Position numbers and translations under genes: made by a program
Shown here: piece by piece, positions 47,234 through 61,984 of the stretch
How positions within the stretch are numbered: position 1 is the stretch's first letter
Layout of the letters: every line of letters begins with the position of its first letter
Notes under the pieces: model-generated
The model's database searches: none
Seen by the model: only the letters and a program-made list of their open reading frames with translations
Told to the model about the DNA's origin: nothing
Source: Auanema rhodensis
Taxonomy: Eukaryota > Nematoda > Chromadorea > Rhabditida > Rhabditidae
DNA length: 64,000 nucleotides
Direction of reading: 5' to 3'
NCBI GenBank assembly: GCA_964057225.1
Contig: OZ059897.1
Location: 2,604,001 to 2,668,000 of the forward strand

Positions 47234-49250
47234 ACATGGGAACTCAACATACACTAATGCATTATTTTTCAAACGATCATAACTAATTTTTGTATAGAGC
47301 GTTTCTCATTGTAGTATAGTGCATTCGATGCGGATTTTTAAGCTGCGTTGATCTGTGTTGTCAGATTTGAGTTAACTTAAAAATGCACCGAGATATCAAC
47401 TGATATATGTTCACACTTATATCCTCGATTTTCACCCTGAAGAAATGATTTTTTCGTTGAAAAACATTGTCCATCGTATTCGTCTTGAAAAAAGGAATCT
47501 AAAAACATCTACTTTTTGTGAAATTATTTAGAAATTTTTCGGGAAAATTTTTGTCAAAATGTTTTTGGAAGCAATGTTGAGTGTACATGGGAACTCAACA
47601 TACACTAATGCATTATTTTTCAAACGATCATAACTAATTTTTGTATAGAGCGTTTCTCAATGTAGTATAGTGCATTCGATGCGGATTTGTAAGCTGCGTT
47701 GATCTGTGTTATCAGATTTGAGTTAACTTTAAAATGCACCGAGATATCAACTGATATATGTTCACACTTATATCCTCGATTTTCACCCTGAAGAAATGAT
47801 TTTTTCGTTGAAAAACATTGTCCATCGTATTCGTCTTGAAAAAAGGAATCTAAAAACATCTACTTTTTGTGAAATTATTTAGAAATTTTTCGGGAAAATT
47901 TTTGTCAAAATGTTTTTGGAAGCAATGTTGAGTGTACATGGGAACTCAACATACACTAATGCATTATTTTTCAAACGATCATAACTAATTTTTGTATAGA
48001 GCGTTTCTCAATGTAGTATAGTGCATTCGATGCGGATTTTTAAGCTGCGTTGATCTGTGTTATCTGATTTGAGTTAACTTAAAAATGCACCGAGATATCA
48101 ACTGATATAGGTTCACACATATATCCTCGATTTTCACCCTGAAGAAATGATTTTTTCGTTGAAAAACATTGTCCATCGTCTTCGTCTTGAAAAAAGGAAT
48201 CTAAAAACATCTACTTTTTGTGAAATTATTCAGAAATTTTTCGGGAAAATTTTTGTCAAAATGTTTTTGGAAGCAATGTTGAGTGTACATGGGAACTCAA
48301 CATACACTAATGCATTATTTTTCAAACGATCATAACTAATTTTTGTTTAGATTGTTTCTCATTGTAGTATAGTGCATTCGATGCGGATTTTTAAGATGCG
48401 TTGATCTGTGTTATCAGATTTGAGTTAACTGAAAAATGCACCGAGATATCAACTGATATAGGTTCACACTTATATCCTCGATTTTCACCCTGAAGAAATG
48501 ATTTTTTCGTTGAATAACATTGTCCATCGTCTTCGTCTTGAAAAAAGGAATCTAAAAACATCTACTTTCTGTGAAATTAAATAGAAATTTTTCGGGAAAA
48601 TTTTTGTCAAAATGTTTTTGGAAGCAATGTTGAGTGTACATGGGAACTCAACATACACTAATGCATTATTTTTCAAACGATCATAACTAATTTTTGTATA
48701 GAGCGTTTCTCATTGTAGTATAGTGCATTCGATGCGGATTTTTAAGCTGCGTTGATCTGTGTTATCAGATTTGAGTTAACTTAAAAATGCACCGAGTAAT
48801 CAACTGATATAGGTTCACACTTATATCCTCGATTTTCACCCTGAAGAATTAATTTTTTCGTTGAATAACATTGTCCATCGTCTTTGCCTTGAAAAAAGAA
48901 ATCTGAATACTCCTACTTTTTGTGAAATTCTTTAGAAATTTTTCGGGAAAATTTTTGTCACAATGTTTTTGGAAGCAATGTTGAGTGTACATGGGAACTC
49001 AGCATACACTAATGCATTATTTTTCAAACGATCATAACTAATTTTTGTATAGAGCGTTTCTCATTGTAGTATAGTGCATTCGATGCGGATTTTTAAGATG
49101 CGTTGATCTGTGTTATCAGATTTGAGTTAACTGAAAAATGCACCGAGATATCAACTGATATATGTTCACACTTATATCCTCGATTTTCACCCTGAAGAAA
49201 GGATTTTTTCGTTGAATAACATTGTCCATCGTCTTCGTCTTGAAAAAAGG
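46640..49250 (+). repeat. Segmental duplication inside the array, copy 1 (partner about 52610-55220)
   Basis: Repeated at offset 5969 (17 monomers plus 2). Shared private variants: cacatttatat (about 47061 and 53030), gaaattaaatagaaat (about 48573 and 54542) and gaaattctttagaaat (about 48924 and 54893). Single-base differences exist, for example tatctgattt at 48061 versus tatcagattt. Confidence 0.75.
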
Positions 49251-52200
49251 AATCTAAAAACATCTACTTTCTGTGAAATTATTTAGAAATTTTTCGGGAA
49301 AATTTTTGTCAAAATGTTTTTGGAAGCAATGTTGAGTGTACATGGGAACTCAACATACACTAATGCATTATTTTTCAAACGATCATAACTAATTTTTGTT
49401 TAGATTGTTTCTCATTGTAGTATAGTGCATTCGATGCGGATTTTTAAGATGCGTTGATCTGTGTTATCAGATTTGAGTTAACTGAAAAATGCACCGAGAT
49501 ATCAACTGATATAGGTTCACACTTATATCCTCGATTTTCACCCTGAAGAAATGATTTTTTCGTTGAATAACATTGTCCATCGTCTTCGTCTTGAAAAAAG
49601 AAATCTAAAAACATCTACTTTCTGTGGAATTATTTAGAAATTTTTCGGGAAAATTTTTGTCACAATGTTTTTGGAAGCAATGTTGAGTGTACATGGGAAC
49701 TCAGCATACACTAATGCATTATTTTTCAAACGATCATAACTAATTTTTGTATAGAGCGTTTCTCAATGTAGTATAGTGCATTCGATGCGGATTTTTAAGC
49801 TGCGTTGATCTGTGTTATCAAATTTGAGTTAGCTTAAAAATGCACCGAAATATCAACTGATATATGTTCACACTTATATCCTCGATTTTCACCCTGAAGA
49901 AATGATTTTTTCGTTGAAAAACATTGTCCATCGTATTCGTCTTGCAAAAAAAGAATCTAAAAACATCTACTTTTTGTGAAATTATTTAGAAATTTTTCGG
50001 GAAAATTTTTGTCAAAATGTTTTTGGAAGCAATGTTGAGTGTACATGGGAACTCAACATACACTAATGCATTATTTTTCAAACGATCATAACTAATTTTT
50101 GTATAGAGCGTTTCTCATTGTAGTATAGTGCATTCGATGCGGATTTTTAAGCTGCGTTGATCTGTGTTATCAGATTTGAGTTAACTTAAAAATGCACCGA
50201 GATATCAACTGATATATGTTCACATTTATATCCTCGATTTTCACCCTGAAGAAATGATTTTTTCGTTGAAAAACATTGTCCATCGTATTCGTCTTGAAAA
50301 AAGGAATCTAAAAACATCTACTTTTTGTGAAATTATTTAGAAATTTTTCGGGAAAATTTTTGTCAAAATGTTTTTGGAAGCAATGTTGAGTGTACATGAG
50401 AACTCAACATACACTAATGCATTATTTTTCAAACGATCATAACTAATTTTTGTTTAGATTGTTTCTCATTGTAGTATAGTGCATTCGATGCGGATTTTTA
50501 AGCTGCGTTGATCTGTGTTATCAGATTTGAGTTAACTGAAAAATGCACCGAGATATCAACTGATATAGGTTCACACTTATATCCTCGATTTTCACCCTGA
50601 AGAAATGATTTTTTCGTTGAATAACATTGTCCATCGTCTTCGTCTTGAAAAAAGGAATCTAAAAACATCTACTTTCTGTGAAATTATTTAGAAATTTTTC
50701 GGGAAAATTTTTGTCAAAATGTTTTTGGAAGCAATGTTGAGTGTACATGGGAACTCAACATACACTAATGCATTATTTTTCAAACGATCATAACTAATTT
50801 TTGTTTAGATTGTTTCTCATTGTAGTATAGTGCATTCGATGCGGATTTTTAAGATGCGTTGATCTGTGTTATCAGATTTGAGTTAACTGAAAAATGCACC
50901 GAGATATCAACTGATATAGGTTCACACTTATATCCTCGATTTTCACCCTGAAGAAATGATTTTTTCGTTGAATAACATTGTCCATCGTCTTCGTCTTGAA
51001 AAAAGAAATCTAAAAACATCTACTTTCTGTGGAATTATTTAGAAATTTTTCGGGAAAATTTTTGTCACAATGTTTTTGGAAGCAATGTTGAGTGTACATG
51101 GGAACTCAGCATACACTAATGCATTATTTTTCAAACGATCATAACTAATTTTTGTATAGAGCGTTTCTCAATGTAGTATAGTGCATTCGATGCGGATTTT
51201 TAAGCTGCGTTGATCTGTGTTATCAAATTTGAGTTAGCTTAAAAATGCACCGAAATATCAACTGATATATGTTCACACTTATATCCTCGATTTTCACCCT
51301 GAAGAAATGATTTTTTCGTTGAAAAACATTGTCCATCGTATTCGTCTTGCAAAAAAGGAATCTAAAAACATCTACTTTTTGTGAAATTATTTAGAAATTT
51401 TTCGGGAAAATTTTTGTCAAAATGTTTTTGGAAGCAATGTTGAGTGTACATGGGAACTCAACATACACTAATGCATTATTTTTCAAACGATCATAACTAA
51501 TTTTTGTATAGAGCGTTTCTCATTGTAGTATAGTGCATTCGATGCGGATTTTTAAGCTGCGTTGATCTGTGTTATCAGATTTGAGTTAACTTAAAAATGC
51601 ACCGAGATATCAACTGATATATGTTCACACTTATATCCTCGATTTTCACCCTGAAGAAATGATTTTTTCGTTGAAAAACATTGTCCATCGTATTCGTCTT
51701 GAAAAAAGGAATCTAAAAACATCTACTTTTTGTGAAATTATTTAGAAATTTTTCGGGAAAATTTTTGTCAAAATGTTTTTGGAAGCAATGTTGAGTGTAC
51801 ATGGGAACTCAACATACACTAATGCATTATTTTTCAAACGATCATAACTAATTTTTGTATAGAGCGTTTCTCAATGTAGTATAGTGCATTCGATGCGGAT
51901 TTGTAAGCTGCGTTGATCTGTGTTATCAGATTTGAGTTAACTTAAAAATGCACCGAGATATCAACTGATATATGTTCACATTTATATCCTCGATTTTCAC
52001 CCTGAAGAAATGATTTTTTCGTTGAAAAACATTGTCCATCGTATTCGTCTTGAAAAAAGGAATCTAAAAACATCTACTTTTTGTGAAATTATTTAGAAAT
52101 TTTTCGGGAAAATTTTTGTCAAAATGTTTTTGGAAGCAATGTTGAGTGTACATGGGAACTCAACATACACTAATGCATTATTTTTCAAACGATCATAACT

Positions 52201-52609
52201 AATTTTTGTATAGAGCGTTTCTCATTGTAGTATAGTGCATTCGATGCGGATTTTTAAGCTGCGTTGATCTGTGTTATCAGATTTGAGTTAACTTAAAAAT
52301 GCACCGAGTAATCAACTGATATATGTTCACACTTATATCCTCGATTTTCACCCTGAAGAAATGATTTTTTCGTTGAAAAACATTGTCCATCGTATTCGTC
52401 TTGAAAAAAGGAATCTAAAAACATCTACTTTTTGTGAAATTATTTAGAAATTTTTCGGGAAAATTTTTGTCAAAATGTTTTTGGAAGCAATGTTGAGTGT
52501 ACATGGGAACTCAACATACACTAATGCATTATTTTTCAAACGATCATAACTAATTTTTGTATAGAGCGTTTCTCAATGTAGTATAGTGCATTCGATGCGG
52601 ATTTGTAAG

Positions 52610-55220
52610 CTGCGTTGATCTGTGTTATCAGATTTGAGTTAACTTAAAAATGCACCGAGATATCAACTGATATATGTTCACACTTATATCCTCGATTTTC
52701 ACCCTGAAGAAATGATTTTTTCGTTGAAAAACATTGTCCATCGTATTCGTCTTGAAAAAAGGAATCTAAAAACATCTACTTTTTGTGAAATTATTTAGAA
52801 ATTTTTCGGGAAAATTTTTGTCAAAATGTTTTTGGAAGCAATGTTGAGTGTACATGGGAACTCAACATACACTAATGCATTATTTTTCAAACGATCATAA
52901 CTAATTTTTGTATAGAGCGTTTCTCAATGTAGTATAGTGCATTCGATGCGGATTTGTAAGCTGCGTTGATCTGTGTTATCAGATTTGAGTTAACTTAAAA
53001 ATGCACCGAGATATCAACTGATATATGTTCACATTTATATCCTCGATTTTCACCCTGAAGAAATGATTTTTTCGTTGAAAAACATTGTCCATCGTATTCG
53101 TCTTGAAAAAAGGAATCTAAAAACATCTACTTTTTGTGAAATTATTTAGAAATTTTTCGGGAAAATTTTTGTCAAAATGTTTTTGGAAGCAATGTTGAGT
53201 GTACATGGGAACTCAACATACACTAATGCATTATTTTTCAAACGATCATAACTAATTTTTGTATAGAGCGTTTCTCATTGTAGTATAGTGCATTCGATGC
53301 GGATTTTTAAGCTGCGTTGATCTGTGTTATCAGATTTGAGTTAACTTAAAAATGCACCGAGATATCAACTGATATATGTTCACACTTATATCCTCGATTT
53401 TCACCCTGAAGAAATGATTTTTTCGTTGAAAAACATTGTCCATCGTATTCGTCTTGAAAAAAGGAATCTAAAAACATCTACTTTTTGTGAAATTATTTAG
53501 AAATTTTTCGGGAAAATTTTTGTCAAAATGTTTTTGGAAGCAATGTTGAGTGTACATGGGAACTCAACATACACTAATGCATTATTTTTCAAACGATCAT
53601 AACTAATTTTTGTATAGAGCGTTTCTCAATGTAGTATAGTGCATTCGATGCGGATTTGTAAGCTGCGTTGATCTGTGTTATCAGATTTGAGTTAACTTAA
53701 AAATGCACCGAGATATCAACTGATATATGTTCACACTTATATCCTCGATTTTCACCCTGAAGAAATGATTTTTTCGTTGAAAAACATTGTCCATCGTATT
53801 CGTCTTGGAAAAAGGAATCTAAAAACATCTACTTTTTGTGAAATTATTTAGAAATTTTTCGGGAAAATTTTTGTCAAAATGTTTTTGGAAGCAATGTTGA
53901 GTGTACATGGGAACTCAACATACACTAATGCATTATTTTTCAAACGATCATAACTAATTTTTGTATAGAGCGTTTCTCAATGTAGTATAGTGCATTCGAT
54001 GCGGATTTTTAAGCTGCGTTGATCTGTGTTATCAGATTTGAGTTAACTTAAAAATGCACCGAGATATCAACTGATATAGGTTCACACATATATCCTCGAT
54101 TTTCACCCTGAAGAAATGATTTTTTCGTTGAAAAACATTGTCCATCGTCTTCGTCTTGAAAAAAGGAATCTAAAAACATCTACTTTTTGTGAAATTATTC
54201 AGAAATTTTTCGGGAAAATTTTTGTCAAAATGTTTTTGGAAGCAATGTTGAGTGTACATGGGAACTCAACATACACTAATGCATTATTTTTCAAACGATC
54301 ATAACTAATTTTTGTTTAGATTGTTTCTCATTGTAGTATAGTGCATTCGATGCGGATTTTTAAGATGCGTTGATCTGTGTTATCAGATTTGAGTTAACTG
54401 AAAAATGCACCGAGATATCAACTGATATAGGTTCACACTTATATCCTCGATTTTCACCCTGAAGAAATGATTTTTTCGTTGAATAACATTGTCCATCGTC
54501 TTCGTCTTGAAAAAAGGAATCTAAAAACATCTACTTTCTGTGAAATTAAATAGAAATTTTTCGGGAAAATTTTTGTCAAAATGTTTTTGGAAGCAATGTT
54601 GAGTGTACATGGGAACTCAACATACACTAATGCATTATTTTTCAAACGATCATAACTAATTTTTGTATAGAGCGTTTCTCATTGTAGTATAGTGCATTCG
54701 ATGCGGATTTTTAAGCTGCATTGATCTGTGTTATCAGATTTGAGTTAACTTAAAAATGCACCGAGTAATCAACTGATATAGGTTCACACTTATATCCTCG
54801 ATTTTCACCCTGAAGAATTAATTTTTTCGTTGAATAACATTGTCCATCGTCTTTGCCTTGAAAAAAGAAATCTGAATACTCCTACTTTTTGTGAAATTCT
54901 TTAGAAATTTTTCGGGAAAATTTTTGTCACAATGTTTTTGGAAGCAAAGTTGAGTGTACATGGGAACTCAGCATACACTAATGCATTATTTTTCAAACGA
55001 TCATAACTAATTTTTGTATAGAGCGTTTCTCATTGTAGTATAATGCATTCGATGCGGATTTTTAAGATGCGTTGATCTGTGTTATCAGATTTGAGTTAAC
55101 TGAAAAATGCACCGAGATATCAACTGATATATGTTCACACTTATATCCTCGATTTTCACCCTGAAGCAAGGATTTTTTCGTTGAATAACATTGTCCATCG
55201 TCTTCGTCTTGAAAAAAGGA
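52610..55220 (+). repeat. Segmental duplication inside the array, copy 2 (partner about 46640-49250)
   Basis: Second copy at offset 5969. It has its own later changes, such as gaagcaagg (about 55165) and gcaaagttgag (about 54945). Confidence 0.75.
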
Positions 55221-57070
55221 ATCTAAAAACATCAACTTTTTGTGAAATTATTCAGAAATTTTTCGGGAAAATTTTTGTCAAAATGTTTTTGGAAGCAATG
55301 TTGAGTGTACATGGGAACTCAACATACACTAATGCATTATTTTTCAAACGATCATAACTAATTTTTGTATAGAGCGTTTCTCATTGTAGTATAGTGCATT
55401 CGATGCGGATTTTTAAGCTGCGTTGATCTGTGTTATCAGATTTGAGTTAACTTAAAAATGCACCGAGTAATCAACTGATATAGGTTCACACTTATATCCT
55501 CGATTTTCACCCTGAAGAATTAATTTTTTCGTTGAATAACATTGTCCATCGTCTTTGCCTTGAAAAAAGAAATCTGAATACTCCTACTTTTTGTGAAATT
55601 ATTTAGAAATTTTTCGGGAAAATTTTTGTCACAATGTTTTTGGAAGCAATGTTGAGTGTACATGGGAACTCAGCATACACTAATGCATTATTTTTCAAAC
55701 GATCATAACTAATTTTTGTATAGAGCGTTTCTCAATGTAGTATAGTGCATTCGATGCGGATTTTTAAGCTGCGTTGATCTGTGTTATCAAATTTGAGTTA
55801 GCTTAAAAATGCACCGAAATATCAACTGATATATGTTCACACTTATATCCTCGATTTTCACCCTGAAGAAATGATTTTTTCGTTGAAAAACATTGTCCAT
55901 CGTCTTTGCCTTGAAAAAAGGAATTTAAAAACATTTACTTTTTGTGAAATTATTTAGAAATTTTTCGGGAAAATTTTTGTCAAAATGTTTTTGGAAGCAA
56001 TGTTGAGTGTACATGGGAACTCAACATACACTAATGCATTATTTTTCAAACGATCATAACTAATTTTTGTATAGAGCGTTTCTCATTGTAGTATAGTGCA
56101 TTCGATGCGGATTTTTAAGCTGCGATGATCTGTGTTATCAGATTTGAGTTAACTTAAAAATGCACCGAGATATCAACTGATATATGTTCACACTTATATC
56201 CTCGATTTTCACCCTGAAGAAATGATTTTTTCGTTGAAAAACATTGTCCATCGTATTCGTCTTGAAAAAAGGAATCTAAAAACATCTACTTTTTGTGAAA
56301 TTATTTAGAAATTTTTCGGGAAAATTTTTGTCAAAATGTTTTTGGAAGCAATGTTGAGTGTACATGGGAACTCAACATACACTAATGCATTATTTTTCAA
56401 ACGATCATAACTAATTTTTGTATAGAGCGTTTCTCAATGTAGTATAGTGCATTCGATGCGGATTTTTAAGCTGCGTTGATCTGTGTTATCAGATTTGAGT
56501 TAACTTAAAAATGCACCGAGATATCAACTGATATATGTTCACACATATATCCTCGATTTTCACCCTGAAGAAATGATTTTTTCGTTGAAAAACATTGTCC
56601 ATCGTCTTCGTCTTGAAAAAAGGAATCTAAAAACATCTACTTTTTGTGAAATTATTCAGAAATTTTTCGGGAAAATTTTTGTCAAAATGTTTTTGGAAGC
56701 AATGTTGAGTGTACATGGGAACTCAACATACACTAATGCATTATTTTTCAAACGATCATAACTAATTTTTGTATGGAGCATTTTTCAATGTAGTATAGTG
56801 CATTCGATGCGGATTTTTAAGCTGCGTTGATCTGTGTTATCAGATTTGCGCTAGCTTAAAAATGCACCGAGTAATCAACTGATATAGGTTCACACTTATA
56901 TCCTCGATTTTCACCCTGAAGAGTTAATTTTTTCGTTGAATAACATTGTCCATCGTCTTTGCCTTGAAAAAAGAAATCTGAATACTCCTACTTTTTGTGA
57001 AATTATTTAGAAATTTTTCGGGAAAATTTTTGTCACAATGTTTTTGGAAGCAATGTTGAGTGTACATGGG

Positions 57071-59527
57071 AACTCAGCATACACTAATGCATTATTTTTC
57101 AAACGATCATAACTAATTTTTGTATAGAGCGTTTCTCAATGTAGTATAGTGCATTCGATGCGGATTTTTAAGCTGCGTTGATCTGTGTTATCAGATTTGA
57201 GTTAGCTTAAAAATGCACAGAGATATCAACTGATATATGTTCACACTTATATCCTCGATTTTCACCCTGAAGAAAGGATTTTTTCGTTGAATAACATTGT
57301 CCATCGTCTTCGTCTTGAAAAAAGGAATCTAAAAACATCAACTTTTTGTGAAATTATTCAGAAATTTTTCGGGAAAATTTTTGTCAAAATGTTTTTGGAA
57401 GCAATGTTGAGTGTACATGGGAACTCAACATACACTAATGCATTATTTTTCAAACGATCATAACTAATTTTTGTATAGAGCGTTTCTCATTGTAGTATAG
57501 TGCATTCGATGCGGATTTTTAAGCTGCGTTGATCTGTGTTATCAGATTTGAGTTAACTTAAAAATGCACCGAGTAATCAACTGATATAGGTTCACACTTA
57601 TATCCTCGATTTTCACCCTGAAGAATTAATTTTTTCGTTGAATAACATTGTCCATCGTCTTTGCCTTGAAAAAAGAAATCTAAAAACTCCTACTTTTTGT
57701 GAAATTATTTAGAAATTTTTCGGGAAAATTTTTGTCACAATGTTTTTGGAAGCAATGTTGAGTGTACATGGGAACTCAACATACACTAATGCATTATTTT
57801 TCAAACGATCATAACTAATTTTTGTATTAAGCGTTTCTTAATGTAGTATAGTGCATTCGATGCGGATTTTTAAGCTGCGTTGATCTGTGTTATCAGATTT
57901 GAGTTAGCTTAAAAATGCACCGAGATATCAACTGATATATGTTCACACTTATATCCTCGATTTTCACCCTGAAGAAATGATTTTTTCGTTGAATAACATT
58001 GTCCATCGTCTTCGTCTTGAAAAAAAAAATCTAAAAACATCTACTTTTTGTGAAACTATTTAGAAATTTTTCGGGAAAATTTTTGTCAAAATGTTTTTGG
58101 AAGCAATGTTGAGTGTACATGGGAACTCAACATACACTAATGCATTATTTTTCAAACGATCATAACTAATTTTTGTATAGAGCGTTTCTCAATGTAGTAT
58201 AGTGCATTCGATGCGGATTTTTAAGCTGCGTTGATCTGTGTTATCAGATTTGAGTTAACTTAAAAATGCACCGAGATATCAACTGATATATGTTCACACT
58301 TATATCCTCAATTTTCACCCTGAAGAAATGATTTTTTCGTTGAAAAACATTGTCCATCGTATTTGTCTTGAAAAAAGGAATCTAAAAACATCTACTTTTT
58401 GTGAAATTATTTAGAAATTTTTCGGGAAAATTTTTGTCAAAATGTTTTTGGAAGCAATGTTGAGTGCACATGGGAACTCAACATACACTAATGCATTATT
58501 TTTCAAACGATCATAACTAATTTTTGTATAGAGCGTTTCTCAATGTCGTATAGTGCATTCGATGCGAATTTTTAAGCTGCGTTGATCTGTCTTATCTGAT
58601 TTGAGTTAACTTAAAAATGCACCGAGATATCAACTGATATAGGTTCACACTTATATCCTCGATTTTCACCCTGAAGAAATGATTTTTTCGTTGAAAAACA
58701 TTGTCCATCGTCTTCGTCTTGAAAAAAGGAATCTAAAAACATCTACTTTTTGTGAAATTATTCAGAAATTTTTTGGGAAAATTTTTGTCAAAATGTTTTT
58801 GGAAGCAATGTTGAGTGTACATGGGAACTCAACATACACTAATGCATTATTTTTCAAACGATCATAACTAATTTTTGTATGGAGCGTTTCTCAATGTAGT
58901 ATAGTGCATTCGATGCGGATTTTTAAGCTGCGTTGATCTGTGTTATCAGATTTGAGTTAGCTTAAAAATGCACCGAGATATCAACTGATATATGTTCACA
59001 CTTATATCCTCGATTTTCACCCTGAAGAAAGGATTTTTTCGTTGAATAACATTGTCCATCGTCTTCGTCTTGAAAAAAGGAATCTAAAAACATCTACTTT
59101 TTGTGAAATTATTCAGAAATTTTTCGGGAAAATTTTTGTCAAAATGTTTTTGGAAGCAATGTTGAGTGTACATGGGAACTCAACATACACTAATGCATTA
59201 TTTTTCAAACGATCATAACTAATTTTTGTATAGAGCGTTTCTCAATGTAGTATAGTGCATTCGATGCGGATTTTTAAGCTGCGTTGATCTGTGTTATCAG
59301 ATTTGAGTTAACTTAAAAATGCACCGAGATATCAACTGATATATGTTCACACTTATATCCTCAATTTTCACCCTGAAGAAATGATTTTTTCGTTGAAAAA
59401 CATTGTCCATCGTATTTGTCTTGAAAAAAGGAATCTAAAAACATCTACTTTTTGTGAAATTATTTAGAAATTTTTCGGGAAAATTTTTGTCACAATGTTT
59501 TTGGAAGCAATGTTGAGTGTACATGGG
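57071..59527 (+). repeat. Seven-monomer higher-order repeat, copy 1 (2457 bp)
   Basis: Begins at aactcagcat; order D, B, A2, A1, K, D, A1. Private variants are gcacagagatatc, gtattaagcg, gaaactatttag, cctcaattttc, gagtgcacatggg, caatgtcgtatag with gatgcgaatt, and attttttgggaaaa. The whole unit is repeated directly at 59528. Confidence 0.9.
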
Positions 59528-61984
59528 AACTCAGCATACACTAATGCATTATTTTTCAAACGATCATAACTAATTTTTGTATAGAGCGTTTCTCAATGTA
59601 GTATAGTGCATTCGATGCGGATTTTTAAGCTGCGTTGATCTGTGTTATCAGATTTGAGTTAGCTTAAAAATGCACAGAGATATCAACTGATATATGTTCA
59701 CACTTATATCCTCGATTTTCACCCTGAAGAAAGGATTTTTTCGTTGAATAACATTGTCCATCGTCTTCGTCTTGAAAAAAGGAATCTAAAAACATCAACT
59801 TTTTGTGAAATTATTCAGAAATTTTTCGGGAAAATTTTTGTCAAAATGTTTTTGGAAGCAATGTTGAGTGTACATGGGAACTCAACATACACTAATGCAT
59901 TATTTTTCAAACGATCATAACTAATTTTTGTATAGAGCGTTTCTCATTGTAGTATAGTGCATTCGATGCGGATTTTTAAGCTGCGTTGATCTGTGTTATC
60001 AGATTTGAGTTAACTTAAAAATGCACCGAGTAATCAACTGATATAGGTTCACACTTATATCCTCGATTTTCACCCTGAAGAATTAATTTTTTCGTTGAAT
60101 AACATTGTCCATCGTCTTTGCCTTGAAAAAAGAAATCTAAAAACTCCTACTTTTTGTGAAATTATTTAGAAATTTTTCGGGAAAATTTTTGTCACAATGT
60201 TTTTGGAAGCAATGTTGAGTGTACATGGGAACTCAACATACACTAATGCATTATTTTTCAAACGATCATAACTAATTTTTGTATTAAGCGTTTCTTAATG
60301 TAGTATAGTGCATTCGATGCGGATTTTTAAGCTGCGTTGATCTGTGTTATCAGATTTGAGTTAGCTTAAAAATGCACCGAGATATCAACTGATATATGTT
60401 CACACTTATATCCTCGATTTTCACCCTGAAGAAATGATTTTTTCGTTGAATAACATTGTCCATCGTCTTCGTCTTGAAAAAAAAAATCTAAAAACATCTA
60501 CTTTTTGTGAAACTATTTAGAAATTTTTCGGGAAAATTTTTGTCAAAATGTTTTTGGAAGCAATGTTGAGTGTACATGGGAACTCAACATACACTAATGC
60601 ATTATTTTTCAAACGATCATAACTAATTTTTGTATAGAGCGTTTCTCAATGTAGTATAGTGCATTCGATGCGGATTTTTAAGCTGCGTTGATCTGTGTTA
60701 TCAGATTTGAGTTAACTTAAAAATGCACCGAGATATCAACTGATATATGTTCACACTTATATCCTCAATTTTCACCCTGAAGAAATGATTTTTTCGTTGA
60801 AAAACATTGTCCATCGTATTTGTCTTGAAAAAAGGAATCTAAAAACATCTACTTTTTGTGAAATTATTTAGAAATTTTTCGGGAAAATTTTTGTCAAAAT
60901 GTTTTTGGAAGCAATGTTGAGTGCACATGGGAACTCAACATACACTAATGCATTATTTTTCAAACGATCATAACTAATTTTTGTATAGAGCGTTTCTCAA
61001 TGTCGTATAGTGCATTCGATGCGAATTTTTAAGCTGCGTTGATCTGTCTTATCTGATTTGAGTTAACTTAAAAATGCACCGAGATATCAACTGATATAGG
61101 TTCACACTTATATCCTCGATTTTCACCCTGAAGAAATGATTTTTTCGTTGAAAAACATTGTCCATCGTCTTCGTCTTGAAAAAAGGAATCTAAAAACATC
61201 TACTTTTTGTGAAATTATTCAGAAATTTTTTGGGAAAATTTTTGTCAAAATGTTTTTGGAAGCAATGTTGAGTGTACATGGGAACTCAACATACACTAAT
61301 GCATTATTTTTCAAACGATCATAACTAATTTTTGTATGGAGCGTTTCTCAATGTAGTATAGTGCATTCGATGCGGATTTTTAAGCTGCGTTGATCTGTGT
61401 TATCAGATTTGAGTTAGCTTAAAAATGCACCGAGATATCAACTGATATATGTTCACACTTATATCCTCGATTTTCACCCTGAAGAAAGGATTTTTTCGTT
61501 GAATAACATTGTCCATCGTCTTCGTCTTGAAAAAAGGAATCTAAAAACATCTACTTTTTGTGAAATTATTCAGAAATTTTTCGGGAAAATTTTTGTCAAA
61601 ATGTTTTTGGAAGCAATGTTGAGTGTACATGGGAACTCAACATACACTAATGCATTATTTTTCAAACGATCATAACTAATTTTTGTATAGAGCGTTTCTC
61701 AATGTAGTATAGTGCATTCGATGCGGATTTTTAAGCTGCGTTGATCTGTGTTATCAGATTTGAGTTAACTTAAAAATGCACCGAGATATCAACTGATATA
61801 TGTTCACACTTATATCCTCAATTTTCACCCTGAAGAATTAATTTTTTCGTTGAATAACATTGTCCATCGTCTTTGCCTTGAAAAAAGAAATCTGAACACT
61901 CCTACTTTTTGTGAAATTATTTAGAAATTTTTCGGGAAAATTTTTGTCACAATGTTTTTGGAAGCAATGTTGAGTGTACATGGG
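59528..61984 (+). repeat. Seven-monomer higher-order repeat, copy 2 (2457 bp)
   Basis: All private variants of copy 1 are present at exactly +2457. The last monomer is chimeric: its first part has the A1 head with cctcaattttc, but from gaagaattaatt onward it is family B. Confidence 0.9.
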
